Of a stretch of DNA of 49,938 bases, positions 26,864-35,829 are shown piece by piece. The stretch lies in the NCBI GenBank assembly GCA_015487975.1, contig WFOS01000042.1, positions 1 through 49,938 of the forward strand, written 5' to 3'. The position numbers and the translations under genes are program-made. The stretch is from Ardenticatena sp. Lineage in GTDB: Bacteria; Chloroflexota; Anaerolineae; Ardenticatenales; Ardenticatenaceae. Each line of letters begins with the position of its first letter. Positions within the stretch are counted from its first letter, which is position 1. Under the pieces are notes generated by a model that did no database searches, was not told the DNA's origin, and was given only the letters and a program-made list of their open reading frames with translations.

Positions 26864-28504
26864 ATGTTACACATCGACGACCTTTCGTTCACCTACCTTG
26901 GCACACAACGCGTGGCGATTCAGCACATCGAGGCCACGTTTCAGCGCAGTGCCAATGTGCTGGTGATGGGCGCAAATGGGGCTGGGAAGAGCACCCTGCT
27001 GGCAGCGGTGGCTGGTTTCGTGCCGCACTTTTTTCGCGGCGAGATGCACGGCGATATCGTGCTCGAAGGACGTTCGCTGCGCGAGACACCGCTAGCGGAA
27101 TGGGTCATGCACGTGGGGCTTGTCTTTGCCAACCCGTTCAACCAGCTGAGCGGGGTACGCCTGACCGTGTTCGAGGAAGTGGCGTTTGGGTTGGAAAACC
27201 TTGGTGTGCCGCCAGATGAGATTCGCCAACGAGTATCGGCCACGCTGCAACGCCTGGGGTTGCACGACCTGGCGGAGCGTTCGCCGTTCGCGCTGAGTGG
27301 CGGACAACAGCAACGTGTGGCGATTGCCACCATTCTGGCAATGGAGCCCCTGGTGCTTGCGCTGGACGAGCCAACCGCACAACTCGATCCACAAGGGGCG
27401 CGTGAAGTCTTTGCCCTGCTTGCCGCGCTTGCAAAAGAAGAGCGCTACGTTCTCACAGCAACGCAACGGTTGGAGTATGCCACCCCCATGCTGGACGAAA
27501 TGCTGGCACTGCGCGATGGGCGTGTCGCCGCTCATGCGCCGCTCGCGCAGGGCATGCAGCAGGCCCCTGCGGACGGCTGGGGTGTGCTGCTACCACTGGC
27601 GGTCCGCATGCAACGCTCCGACTGGCATCCCTGGCCGCACGATGCACCCCACTTGGACCCCGATATGGTGGCAACGTTGGCGCCCACAGCCGTGGAAGCC
27701 ATCGACGTGCGCTATACCTACCCCACAGGCGTCGAAGCCTTGCGTGGGGTTTCCATCCACGCCCGTCCTGGTGAAATCGTGGCACTCATGGGGCAGAATG
27801 GCGCGGGCAAAACCACGTTGAGCAAATTGTTCATCGGGCTGCTGCGCGCGGAAAGTGGACAGGTTCGGGTCGGCGATTGGGATGCTACCAGACGCGCACC
27901 ACACGAATTGGCGCACCGCGTGGGGTATGTCTTCCAAAATCCACACGACCAAATCTTCCATCGGCGTATTTGGGACGAAGTGGCCTATGGCCCGCGCAAC
28001 CTGGGGTTTCCGCCCGAACGCCTGCGCCGTGTGGTCGAACATGCACTGGTGCTTTGCGGCCTGACAGAAGACGCCGACGCACACCCTTACGATGTGCCAT
28101 TCAACCGCCGCCGCTGGGTGACGATTGCGTCGGCACTCGCCATGCAAACGCCTGTCCTCATTTTCGATGAACCTTCTGGGGGATTCGACCGCAACGACCT
28201 GCTTCGGCTCTATGCTCTCTTCCAGGTGTTGCGGGCCGCCGGGCGCACGGTGCTCCTCATTTCGCACGATGTGAGATTTGTCGCCGAAGTGGCCGACCGC
28301 GTGGTGGTGCTGGCAAATGGGCAGGTGCTGGCCGACGGAACACCGCATGAGGTGCTGACCGACGACGCGGTGATAGAGGCCGCAGCGCTCGACTGGCCGC
28401 CGGCAACAGCACTGGCACGACAGATGGGGCTTCCCACACCAATCGTCCGCGAGGAAGAATGGCACAGTTGGATGAATGGTGAAGGAAGAAAAACGAGGCA
28501 ATGA
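26864..28504 (+). CDS. Fused double ATP-binding protein of an ECF-type transporter
   Basis: The 546-residue protein has two ABC ATPase domains in one chain, as in YkoD-like ECF systems that import vitamins. Domain 1 has Walker A GANGAGKSTLL, signature LSGGQQQRVAIA and Walker B LVLALDEPTAQLD. Domain 2 has Walker A GQNGAGKTTLSK, Q-loop YVFQNPHDQIF and Walker B LIFDEPSGGFD, but its signature reads PFNRRRWVTIASA instead of LSGGQ/LSKGE. No EcfT or substrate-binding S subunit gene is adjacent, so partners must be elsewhere. ATG 26864 follows AAGGAG. The thiamine operon nearby hints at thiamine or HMP, weakly. Confidence 0.85.
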   Translation: MLHIDDLSFTYLGTQRVAIQHIEATFQRSANVLVMGANGAGKSTLLAAVAGFVPHFFRGEMHGDIVLEGRSLRETPLAEWVMHVGLVFANPFNQLSGVRLTVFEEVAFGLENLGVPPDEIRQRVSATLQRLGLHDLAERSPFALSGGQQQRVAIATILAMEPLVLALDEPTAQLDPQGAREVFALLAALAKEERYVLTATQRLEYATPMLDEMLALRDGRVAAHAPLAQGMQQAPADGWGVLLPLAVRMQRSDWHPWPHDAPHLDPDMVATLAPTAVEAIDVRYTYPTGVEALRGVSIHARPGEIVALMGQNGAGKTTLSKLFIGLLRAESGQVRVGDWDATRRAPHELAHRVGYVFQNPHDQIFHRRIWDEVAYGPRNLGFPPERLRRVVEHALVLCGLTEDADAHPYDVPFNRRRWVTIASALAMQTPVLIFDEPSGGFDRNDLLRLYALFQVLRAAGRTVLLISHDVRFVAEVADRVVVLANGQVLADGTPHEVLTDDAVIEAAALDWPPATALARQMGLPTPIVREEEWHSWMNGEGRKTRQ

Positions 28505-28576
28505 CCCGGCAAGGCGCTGGGATCTGCCGTCGTCATGGATCGATCGAGGCGCAATAGTCCGCCAACGGCATTCGAC

Positions 28577-28604
28577 TTGCGATGCAGACGGCTCATGCTA
28601 TGCT
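28577..28604 (+). promoter_or_regulatory. Possible sigma70-type promoter for tpiA-scpA
   Basis: TTGCGA (28577-28582) and TATGCT (28599-28604) are separated by 16 bases, each with 4 of 6 matches, and a TGC precedes the -10. The tpiA start is 57 bases further on. The prediction is modest. Confidence 0.45.
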
Positions 28605-28660
28605 GAGCGTCGCAATGGCGCGCGTAGACACTCAACTGCTCGACGAACGAAGGAGGGCTC

Positions 28661-29419
28661 ATGCGTACACCACTCATTGCTGCCAACTGGAAAATGCACA
28701 AAACAGTGCCCGAAGCCGTTGCCATGTTGCGTGAATTCCTCGACCGTCTTGGTGGAAAAGCCCCGGCCGATCGCCATGTGTTGATTTGCCCCCCCTTCAC
28801 CGCCCTGAGCGCCGTTCGTGACGTGCTCGACGGAACAGGCATTTTCTGGGGAGCGCAAAACATGCACCCGGCCGAAGAAGGGGCATTTACGGGCGAAATT
28901 TCCGCCCGCATGTTGACCGACCTGGGATGCACCTACGTCATCCTCGGGCACTCTGAACGCCGCCACATTTTTGGCGAAAGCGACACCTTCATCAACGAGA
29001 AGGTGCACACCGCCTTCGCCCACGGCTTGACGCCCATTCTGGCCGTCGGCGAAAAGATCGAACACCGCCACGCCGGTGAACATGAAGCCGTGGTAGAAGC
29101 CCAACTCTCGCAGGGGCTGGCAGGTGTCAGTGCCGACCAGGCCCGCACCCTGGTGATTGCCTACGAACCGGTTTGGGCAATTGGCACCGGCGAAACCGCC
29201 ACCCCCGAAGATGCTCAGGCGATGCACGCTTTCATCCGCCGCTGGTTGGCACAACGCTTTGGAGACGATGTCGCCCAGCATGTGGTCATTCAGTACGGGG
29301 GGTCGGTCAAGCCCAACAACGTGGACGCCCTGATGGCCCAGCCCGACATCGACGGCGCACTGGTTGGTGGCGCATCCCTGCAAGCCGAAAGTTTTGCCCG
29401 GATTGTTCAATTTCAGTAA
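28661..29419 (+). CDS. tpiA: Triosephosphate isomerase
   Basis: TpiA interconverts dihydroxyacetone phosphate and glyceraldehyde-3-phosphate in glycolysis and gluconeogenesis. The 252-residue TIM barrel has the active-site residues Lys11 (AANWKMHK), His97 (ILGHSERR) and Glu169 (AYEPVWAIGTG), and the phosphate loop GGSVKP. The ATG at 28661 follows GAAGGAGG. Length is normal. It lies 15 bases before scpA. Confidence 0.98.
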   Translation: MRTPLIAANWKMHKTVPEAVAMLREFLDRLGGKAPADRHVLICPPFTALSAVRDVLDGTGIFWGAQNMHPAEEGAFTGEISARMLTDLGCTYVILGHSERRHIFGESDTFINEKVHTAFAHGLTPILAVGEKIEHRHAGEHEAVVEAQLSQGLAGVSADQARTLVIAYEPVWAIGTGETATPEDAQAMHAFIRRWLAQRFGDDVAQHVVIQYGGSVKPNNVDALMAQPDIDGALVGGASLQAESFARIVQFQ

Positions 29420-29434
29420 AGGCGCACACCCCGT

Positions 29435-30235
29435 ATGACCGAAGAATTCACCGTCCAACTTCCATTCTTCGAGGGGCCGCTGGATTTGCTTTTGCACCTG
29501 ATCGAGCGGCGCGAGCTCGACATTACCAAAATCTCACTCGCCATGGTGACCGACGAGTACATGGCCTACCTTGCCGCGCTCGAACGGGTCGATCCCGGCC
29601 GTGTCGCCGATTTTTTGGTGGTGGCGGCACGGCTCTTGCTCCTGAAAAGCCGCATGCTTCTCCCTCAGGAGCGACAAGAAGAAGAGGAAGAAGACGACGG
29701 CGAAGCACTGGCACGGGCGCTCGAAGCGTACCGCCAGTTCAAGCAGATTGCCGAATTGCTGGCCGAACGCGAAGCGGCGGGGTTGCGCGCCTATGTGCGC
29801 GAAGCCCCGCCCCCCGATCTCGAACCTCGTTTGTCACCCAATGGCGTTTCGGTGAACGACCTTCTCGCTGCCTTGCGCGACATTTTGCGCCAAAAACCCC
29901 CACCCCCCGAATCAGTGGATACGGTTGTGCGGCCACTCCGCGTGACCGTGCGCCAGCGTATTCGCACACTGGCGGCACGTTTACGCCAGGGGAAATCCTT
30001 TCGCTTCGAAGAGCTCTTTGCGGGCGATGTCGACCGTCAAGAGGTGATTGCCACGTTTCTGGCGTTGCTCGAAACGCTGAAACTCGGTTGGGCGCGCGTC
30101 GAGCAAGAAAAACCGTTCGCGCCCATCTACATCGAGCCCATTGTCGAAAACGTCCCCGCCGAAGGTGAAGAGCCCGATTTCACATCGGAATTCGACGAGC
30201 CACCATCAGAGGAAGAGACGCCGCCTTCTCGCTAA
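29435..30235 (+). CDS. scpA: Segregation and condensation protein A
   Basis: ScpA is the kleisin subunit that bridges the SMC heads in bacterial condensin. The 266-residue protein has the N-terminal kleisin helix words FFEGPLDLLLHLIERRELDI and DFLVVAARLLLLKSRMLLP, an acidic linker (EEEEEDDGE), and a C-terminal winged-helix segment with VIATFLALLETLKLGWARVEQ. The acidic extension at the C-terminus is slightly longer than usual. Its partner scpB is not in the window. The ribosome site is weak; coupling to tpiA is likely. Confidence 0.95.
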   Translation: MTEEFTVQLPFFEGPLDLLLHLIERRELDITKISLAMVTDEYMAYLAALERVDPGRVADFLVVAARLLLLKSRMLLPQERQEEEEEDDGEALARALEAYRQFKQIAELLAEREAAGLRAYVREAPPPDLEPRLSPNGVSVNDLLAALRDILRQKPPPPESVDTVVRPLRVTVRQRIRTLAARLRQGKSFRFEELFAGDVDRQEVIATFLALLETLKLGWARVEQEKPFAPIYIEPIVENVPAEGEEPDFTSEFDEPPSEEETPPSR

Positions 30236-30248
30236 GGGGCCCCTCTGC

Positions 30249-31049
30249 TCAACGCACTACCAACACGGGGGCAGGCGCTTTCACCAACACATCATGCGTG
30301 ATGTCGTCGAGCAGAATGCGCCGCCACCCACTCCCTGGATGTGCGCCTACCACTAGCATATCGTAATCCCATTGTGCTTCGGTAATGATTTCTTCCACCA
30401 CCAAACCGTAACGCAACCGTTCATGCACACTGGCACACCGCTGTTCAAGTAAGCGTATATCGTTGGCAAGGATGTGGCGTGCCATCTGCACTGTTTCCGA
30501 CGCTTCCACGGCAGGGTCCTGCGGGGCGAGACTGAGTTGTGAAATGACATGCAACACCGTTATTTCCAGGGGGAGCGTCGTCAATTCGGGCAATTGTTGC
30601 ATAAAGCGCTGCGCTAGTGGTGCATCGGCACGTCCCCCTTCACACAGCAACATGCGTCGCACCGAGGCAATACGACCTTTGGCAACCACCACAGGGCATG
30701 GCGCATGTTCCACCACACGGTGCGCCGTAGACCCCAGCAAAAAGCGAGTGCGCAGAGTGTGGTGCTGGCGTTCACCCACCACCACCATCTCATAGCCCCC
30801 CTCTTCGCACTCGAACACGATTTCTTCGGCAGGATGCCCTTCGCGAATGCGCATCTGGACGTTGGCGATGTCGTGGGGCAACGTGCGGCGTGCTTCTTCT
30901 AGCAATGCGCGCGCCGATGCTTCGGGGATACCGGGCTTGCGCACAGTCAACAATGTCAACGCGGCGTTGGTATCACGGGCAAGTAATCCCGCAAAAGTGA
31001 CCGCTTTTTGCGAATGTTCAGCGCCACCGGTTGCCACAAGAATGTGCAT
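30249..31049 (-). CDS. Tandem universal stress protein
   Basis: The 266-residue protein contains two UspA domains. Domain 1 starts MHILVATGGAEHSQKAV and carries the nucleotide-loop pattern VVGERQHHTLRTRFLLGSTA. Domain 2 begins near residue 135 and ends with LVVGAHPGSGWRRILLDDIT, followed by APVLVVR. The spacing of glycines suggests ATP binding in both. Such proteins support stress survival, sometimes by regulating a neighbouring transporter. It is the last gene of a minus-strand run after the Na/Pi-type transporter, 9 bases away. ATG 31049 follows AGGAGGAAG. Confidence 0.9.
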   Translation of the reverse strand: MHILVATGGAEHSQKAVTFAGLLARDTNAALTLLTVRKPGIPEASARALLEEARRTLPHDIANVQMRIREGHPAEEIVFECEEGGYEMVVVGERQHHTLRTRFLLGSTAHRVVEHAPCPVVVAKGRIASVRRMLLCEGGRADAPLAQRFMQQLPELTTLPLEITVLHVISQLSLAPQDPAVEASETVQMARHILANDIRLLEQRCASVHERLRYGLVVEEIITEAQWDYDMLVVGAHPGSGWRRILLDDITHDVLVKAPAPVLVVR

Positions 31050-31058
31050 GCTTCCTCC

Positions 31059-32132
31059 TTACCCTGCAAACAGCCCCAATATCGGTACAGCGAAAAGCAT
31101 AACCAAAAATGCCACAACACGCGACGGGTGCGCCGCGACCCATTCGACAAATCTTTCGATAGCAATTTCATAGGGGCGAAAAGCAAAGAGGAGTATGAAA
31201 AGAGCCACGGCTGCGACACTCACCATCTCCGCAAGCACTACATCGAATGCGTGGGGCGTTTCCATCAGCAAAGATGCTAGCAATGTGTCTACAAAGGTTG
31301 TGATGTTGGCTCCCATGATGTAGGGAATGACGTTTTCACGGCGAATAACACCACGGTCGCTCAGCGGCACAAGAATGCTCACCGACAGACTGACGGACAT
31401 GGACACCAACGTCACCAGCGCCCCGAGCACAAACATGATCGAAGGGCGATACACAAATTGGGCAATCTGGTCGAAGTGGGCGGCTTTGAGTGATTCAGTT
31501 GGCAACGCCTGATCCAGCAAGGCGAAACTGAGCATAATCAGCACAAACCCCACACCGAAAAACGACCAAAGCGGTAACACACCGCTCAGTATAAGGCGCA
31601 CCGGCTCAAAAAGCACATCTACCACTGATGTGACCGCTACCCCGCGCGGTCGAGGAACCTGTGTCAGCCAGCCAGTTTGCAACAACCAAATACCAGGCAA
31701 CAACCCCATCACATGCAGCGAAATGGTGATGGCAAACGAGAGCAGTCCCATGCTCAGGCTGCTCAACAGGCTGCGACCACGCAACGCATAGATGAAGCCC
31801 ACGCACAGCACAATGAAACTCGCTCCAAAACGCGATCCCATAATCATCGTGAAGGCTGAGAGGGCGGTCATCAATCCGCTATCAAGCAGGGTAAGCGCCA
31901 CAGCCGCAATCGGCGACCCGCTCATGATAACCATGGATGCCACCCACCCCGCCGCAAGGCTTTGCCATGGTTGCCGCAAATCAAGCCAGCGCTCGATGAG
32001 GGGCGTCAGGCTCCGCGCACCATCTTTCATCAGCACAATGCCCAACGCAAAGAGCAAAATGCTCGCCGTAAAGACGAGCACTTTCCCGAAACGTCGTGTC
32101 CATGCCATCGCTGGGAACATACACGCCACCAT
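31059..32132 (-). CDS. Na/Pi cotransporter-like membrane protein
   Basis: The 357-residue protein has about eight to ten hydrophobic segments. The inverted repeats of the PF02690 (Na/Pi cotransporter) family can be seen: MSGSPIAAVALTLLDSGLMT in the first half and MGANITTFVDTLLASLL in the second. The canonical QSSSATT motif is replaced by a GSPIAAVAL-type sequence, so phosphate transport is not certain. The start is set at ATG 32132, six bases below the stop of the upstream phosphatase; the longer frame to 32363 only overlaps that gene. ATGs at 32120 and 32108 are alternatives. Confidence 0.75.
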   Translation of the reverse strand: MVACMFPAMAWTRRFGKVLVFTASILLFALGIVLMKDGARSLTPLIERWLDLRQPWQSLAAGWVASMVIMSGSPIAAVALTLLDSGLMTALSAFTMIMGSRFGASFIVLCVGFIYALRGRSLLSSLSMGLLSFAITISLHVMGLLPGIWLLQTGWLTQVPRPRGVAVTSVVDVLFEPVRLILSGVLPLWSFFGVGFVLIMLSFALLDQALPTESLKAAHFDQIAQFVYRPSIMFVLGALVTLVSMSVSLSVSILVPLSDRGVIRRENVIPYIMGANITTFVDTLLASLLMETPHAFDVVLAEMVSVAAVALFILLFAFRPYEIAIERFVEWVAAHPSRVVAFLVMLFAVPILGLFAG

Positions 32133-32137
32133 CCAGG

Positions 32138-32917
32138 CTAGGGCATGCGTGTCAAAGCCATCACCTGGTCGAACAAGCGGCCATTCGTGGCAATGCTTTC
32201 GGCGTTGTAGATGGTGCGGTTGCCTTGCCAGTCGGTCAGTGTACCGCCCGCTTCTTCCATGATGACGAGCAAGGGCGCAATATCCCAGATGGACATGATG
32301 GGGTCGCACATAATGTCGGCGCGCCCCGTTGCCACGAGCGCGTAGCCATAGGCGTCGCCCCATGTACGCTGAAACGCAGTTGCACGGACAAGGCGCTCCC
32401 AGGCATCGGCTTTGCCGTATTGCTCGAATTTATTCAAGTTGGACACCAGCAATTTGGCGCGTGAAATATCAGCGACGGTGGAAACATGCGCCCGACGCCC
32501 GTTCCAGAAACAGCCCAGGCCACGTGCGGCATAGACCATCTCGCCCAAGGCGGGGAAGAAGAGCACCCCCAGCACCGGCTCCTGGTCTTGGAGCAGGGCC
32601 AGCATCGTGCCGTACAAGGGCACCCCTGTGATGAACGATTTGGTGCCGTCGATGGGGTCGAGTACCCATGTGTAGGCAGAGTGGGCAGGCTTTTCGCCAT
32701 GTTCTTCGCCGATGATGCCGTGGTCGGGGAAGGTGCGTTCGATGAGCCGGCGTAATAGCGCCTCGGCTTCACGGTCGGCAACGGTCACAGGGCTGGCGTC
32801 GGCTTTGGTTTCAACATCGACATTGGTTTGAAAATAGCCCAGCGTGAGTCGCCCAGCTTCCCAGGCCGCATCGAGTGCAAACGAAAGAAACGTGTCCAGT
32901 TTGGTATTCATACTCAC
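32138..32917 (-). CDS. Inositol-monophosphatase-family phosphatase (HisN-like)
   Basis: The 259-residue protein has the metal-binding motifs of this family: GEEHGEKP (about 70-77), [16 protein letters not shown] (about 85-100) and the C-terminal metal-ligand motif [17 protein letters not shown]. The family includes inositol-1-phosphatase and HisN-type histidinol-phosphate phosphatase; the [17 protein letters not shown] segment is closest to the latter. The true substrate is open. The start may be GTG 32917, overlapping the stop of the upstream dehydrogenase (GTGA), or ATG 32911. Confidence 0.87.
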   Translation of the reverse strand: MSMNTKLDTFLSFALDAAWEAGRLTLGYFQTNVDVETKADASPVTVADREAEALLRRLIERTFPDHGIIGEEHGEKPAHSAYTWVLDPIDGTKSFITGVPLYGTMLALLQDQEPVLGVLFFPALGEMVYAARGLGCFWNGRRAHVSTVADISRAKLLVSNLNKFEQYGKADAWERLVRATAFQRTWGDAYGYALVATGRADIMCDPIMSIWDIAPLLVIMEEAGGTLTDWQGNRTIYNAESIATNGRLFDQVMALTRMP

Positions 32918-35109
32918 TCATGTTGGTCGGTTGATTGAGATGCGTGGAGTGTGGCGACAACTTTGTCGGGTGTCAAGGGCAATTCATCGAACCAGATTCC
33001 CGTGGCGTCGTACACAGCACTAGCCACAGCCGGCGCCAGCGGGATGAAGGGCATTTCGGCCATCCCACGCGCCCCCCACGGGCCTTGGGGGTCGGGGTAT
33101 TCCAGAATGATGCTTTCGACACGGTCGGGAATGTCGTACACGGTGGGGATGAGATAGGTGCTGAGATGCCGCGTCAGGACTTCGCCGTTGCGCACTTGGA
33201 AGTGTTCCAGCACGGTGTAGCCTGCGGCCTGCACGACGCCACCTTCGATTTGGCCTTCGATCAGGCGTGGGTTGATGGCCTTACCTACGTCGTCGGCGCA
33301 CATTACACGTGTGATATGCACAAACCCCAACTCCGTATCCACTTCGACTTCGGCGACTTCGGCCACAAAACCATACGAGACGTTGGGGTCGGCTTCGCCT
33401 GTTTCGGGGTGGAATGGTGTGGTGGCGCGTGGGCGGTAGCGGTAGGTGCCCACAGCGGGGCGGATTTCGTCGTGCCAGAGCTTGAGCGCTCGCATCGCCG
33501 CGCCGCGAATGGCGTTGCCCGCATAGAACGTCATGCGACTTGCGCTGCTACTCCCGGATGAGCCGGGCGTTTCGTCTGTGTGTGCGGCGACGAGCCGCAC
33601 CCGTTCGACCGGAACGCCGACTGCTTCGGCTGCCATCTGGCAGAAGACGGTATGAGCACCTTGCCCCACATCGGCACCAGCACACCGTACAACCACTTCT
33701 TCGATTTCGCCGCCGCCATGCAATTCAACCTGCGCCCAACACTCATCCACAAAGCCGAATGAAAACCCAACATTTTTCATGGCGCAGGCAAAGCCAATGC
33801 CTCGCTTGATATGCGGGGCATCCGATGGGGGAAGCGTTGGTTTCTGAAACGAGCCGTCCGGGCGTTTCCAGCCGGCCCCTTCTGCGGCGGCTTCGATGAC
33901 ATGCGGCAGGCTCACGCCGGGGGGCATGTGGGCGCGTGTGGTGAGTTGGCTTCCTTCGCGCAGGCAGTTTTTTAGCCGCAAGACGACGGGGTCCAACCCA
34001 AGGCGGGCGGCGAGTTTGTTCATCTGCATCTCGGCAGCAAAGTGGCCTTGTGGTGCGCCAAAACCGCGAAACGCGCCAGTGGGAATGTTGTTGGTATAGA
34101 CTGCGTAACTATCCACTTTGGCAGCAGGCCATTCGTAAGGGCCTGTGACGCAAAGGTGGGCGTTGCCTAACACTTTGGTGCTGGTATAGGCATATGCCCC
34201 GGCATCGGCAATCACCTCGGCTTCGACCCCCAAGAGCCGCCCAGAGTAGGTAGCAGCCCAGCGGGTGCGAATCGTCATCGGGTGGCGCTTGTGGTGCCCG
34301 ATGATGCTTTCTTCGCGTGTCCAGACAATCTTGACCGGGCGCCCTGTTTCGATGGCAGCCAACGCCAGCACGATTTGGACGCTCATATCTTCGCGTCCGC
34401 CAAACGCGCCCCCAATGGCGCTGTATTCCACACGCACGCGCTCCTCGGGCCACCCCAATGCATGCGCAATTTGCTGGCGGTCTTCATGCATCCATTGCCC
34501 GGCCACGTTGACAACCACTTGGTCGCCGTCGAGCCACGCCAGACCGGCTTCTGGTTGCAGGTACGCATGCTCCTGGAACGGCGTATGATACACCCCTTCG
34601 ACAATGACGTCGGCCTCGGCAAACGCCGCTTCGACATCGCCATTGCGGATTTTGTAATGGCAGAGCAGGTTGCTCTCCCCACGTTCAGGGTGAATGACAA
34701 ATGCATCAGGGTGCATGGCAGCGATGGGATCTGTCAGAATGGGCAAATCTTCGTACACCACACGGATCTTGTCGCGGGCTTCGATGGCAGCTTCTTCGGT
34801 CTCGGCAATCACGCACGCCACCTGGTCGGCCACACAGCGCACAACATCACCGCACAGCACGGGCTGATCGTAGATGATGAGCCCGTACTCGTTGACAGGT
34901 ACATCCTCGGCGGTCAGAATGGCAACCACGCCAGGGACCTGCTTTGCGGCTGTCAGGTCGATATCCACAATGCGGGCATGAGGCCGGCCAGCGAAAAGAA
35001 TTTTCATGTAGAGCTGGCCAGGCTTGTTCAGGTCGCCAGGGTAGCGCGCGCGTCCAGTCACTTTTTCGACGGCGCCAACGCGAGAAAGACTGCTTCCAAT
35101 GGCACGCAT
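32914..35109 (-). CDS. Xanthine dehydrogenase-family molybdopterin-binding large subunit
   Basis: The 731-residue protein matches the molybdenum hydroxylase large subunit (XdhB/CoxL/aldehyde oxidase group). It has the a/b hammerhead domain ([17 protein letters not shown] at about 19-35), the Mo-cofactor motifs [22 protein letters not shown] and [12 protein letters not shown], and the catalytic glutamate in [12 protein letters not shown] near the C-terminus. The CoxL-specific CSFR loop is not seen, so carbon monoxide is unlikely. The FAD and 2Fe-2S subunits are not adjacent, which is unusual. It leads a minus-strand operon. Confidence 0.9.
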   Translation of the reverse strand: MRAIGSSLSRVGAVEKVTGRARYPGDLNKPGQLYMKILFAGRPHARIVDIDLTAAKQVPGVVAILTAEDVPVNEYGLIIYDQPVLCGDVVRCVADQVACVIAETEEAAIEARDKIRVVYEDLPILTDPIAAMHPDAFVIHPERGESNLLCHYKIRNGDVEAAFAEADVIVEGVYHTPFQEHAYLQPEAGLAWLDGDQVVVNVAGQWMHEDRQQIAHALGWPEERVRVEYSAIGGAFGGREDMSVQIVLALAAIETGRPVKIVWTREESIIGHHKRHPMTIRTRWAATYSGRLLGVEAEVIADAGAYAYTSTKVLGNAHLCVTGPYEWPAAKVDSYAVYTNNIPTGAFRGFGAPQGHFAAEMQMNKLAARLGLDPVVLRLKNCLREGSQLTTRAHMPPGVSLPHVIEAAAEGAGWKRPDGSFQKPTLPPSDAPHIKRGIGFACAMKNVGFSFGFVDECWAQVELHGGGEIEEVVVRCAGADVGQGAHTVFCQMAAEAVGVPVERVRLVAAHTDETPGSSGSSSASRMTFYAGNAIRGAAMRALKLWHDEIRPAVGTYRYRPRATTPFHPETGEADPNVSYGFVAEVAEVEVDTELGFVHITRVMCADDVGKAINPRLIEGQIEGGVVQAAGYTVLEHFQVRNGEVLTRHLSTYLIPTVYDIPDRVESIILEYPDPQGPWGARGMAEMPFIPLAPAVASAVYDATGIWFDELPLTPDKVVATLHASQSTDQHE

Positions 35110-35166
35110 ACGGGCTCCTTTCAGATTGTCATGGGGAAGCCTTGTTCATTCTCTTTGTGCATGTGC

Positions 35167-35194
35167 ATTGTGAAGTGTTGTCGATGGGTGTCAA
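35167..35194 (-). promoter_or_regulatory. Predicted sigma70-type promoter for the molybdenum hydroxylase operon
   Basis: On the minus strand TTGACA (35194-35189, perfect) is followed after 16 bases by CACAAT (35172-35167, 4 of 6 matches). The start codon is at 35109, leaving a leader of about 50 bases. Confidence 0.6.
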
Positions 35195-35217
35195 GTTGTT
35201 CTGCGCAGGCAACAAAA

Positions 35218-35247
35218 AACGTCGGAACCACTAGGTTCCGACGTTTT
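35218..35247. terminator. Hairpin with T-tracts between divergent genes
   Basis: AACGTCGGAACC (35218-35229) and GGTTCCGACGTT (35234-35245) form a perfect twelve-pair stem with a four-base loop. On the minus strand it is followed by six T residues, on the plus strand by only four. It lies in the 272-base gap between the divergent hydroxylase and dtd genes, where nothing obvious needs terminating. The rest of that gap shows no gene. Confidence 0.7.
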
Positions 35248-35381
35248 GGGGGGAGGAGAGGAGCGCCTTGTGTCTGCCTGGCTCTCATCTGCCCCCCAAG
35301 GGTAGCAAGTTGGTGTAAAGCGTGTATCATGAAGATGTAAACATCTGTTGACACATGCAATCAACGAAGCAAGGGGGATTC

Positions 35382-35819
35382 ATGCGCATTGTGCTGCAAC
35401 GTGTTCGACACGGGGCTGTGGAGGTCAATGGCACCCGCATTGCTGAAATTGGACAAGGTGTGGTGTTGCTCGTCGGCATCACCAGAGGCGACACGCCAAA
35501 GACGGCTCGATGGTTGGCCTCGAAAATAGCGCAGTTGCGCATCTTCGAAGATGATGCCGGCAAAATGAACCGCTCTCTACTCGATGTGGGCGGCGAAGCA
35601 CTGGTGGTCTCACAGTTCACGCTGTATGGTGACGCTCGCAAAGGACGGCGCCCCAGTTTTACAAAGGCGGCACCGCCAGATGTTGCCGAACCGCTGGTCG
35701 ATGCTTTTGCCAACGCATTACGCGATGAGGGCGTACCGGTACAAACGGGGCAGTTTGGTGCGCACATGCTCGTGCATATCGAAAACGACGGCCCGGTCAC
35801 ACTGATTTTGGAGCGGTAA
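35382..35819 (+). CDS. dtd: D-aminoacyl-tRNA deacylase
   Basis: Dtd removes D-amino acids (and glycine from tRNA-Ala) misattached to tRNA. The 145-residue protein shows [16 protein letters not shown] at the N-terminus, the active-site motif [18 protein letters not shown] (SQFTL with its conserved Thr) and the cross-subunit motif [10 protein letters not shown] (GPVT, the Gly-cisPro equivalent). ATG 35382 is preferred over 35355 because AAGGGGG precedes it and the family begins here. It stands alone on the plus strand. Confidence 0.96.
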   Translation: MRIVLQRVRHGAVEVNGTRIAEIGQGVVLLVGITRGDTPKTARWLASKIAQLRIFEDDAGKMNRSLLDVGGEALVVSQFTLYGDARKGRRPSFTKAAPPDVAEPLVDAFANALRDEGVPVQTGQFGAHMLVHIENDGPVTLILER

Positions 35820-35829
35820 AAGGAGCATG

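Noticed and set aside
28505..28660. A gene in the gap between the double ATPase and tpiA
   Set aside because: Short open frames here have no ribosome site or coding character; only a possible promoter is supported.
32133..32363. N-terminal extension of the Na/Pi-type transporter
   Set aside because: These 77 codons lie inside the upstream phosphatase gene in another frame and read as His/Arg-rich nonsense.
35348..35376. TTGACA at 35348 as a promoter for dtd
   Set aside because: The corresponding -10 would fall on the ribosome site and start codon region, and no suitable hexamer is there.
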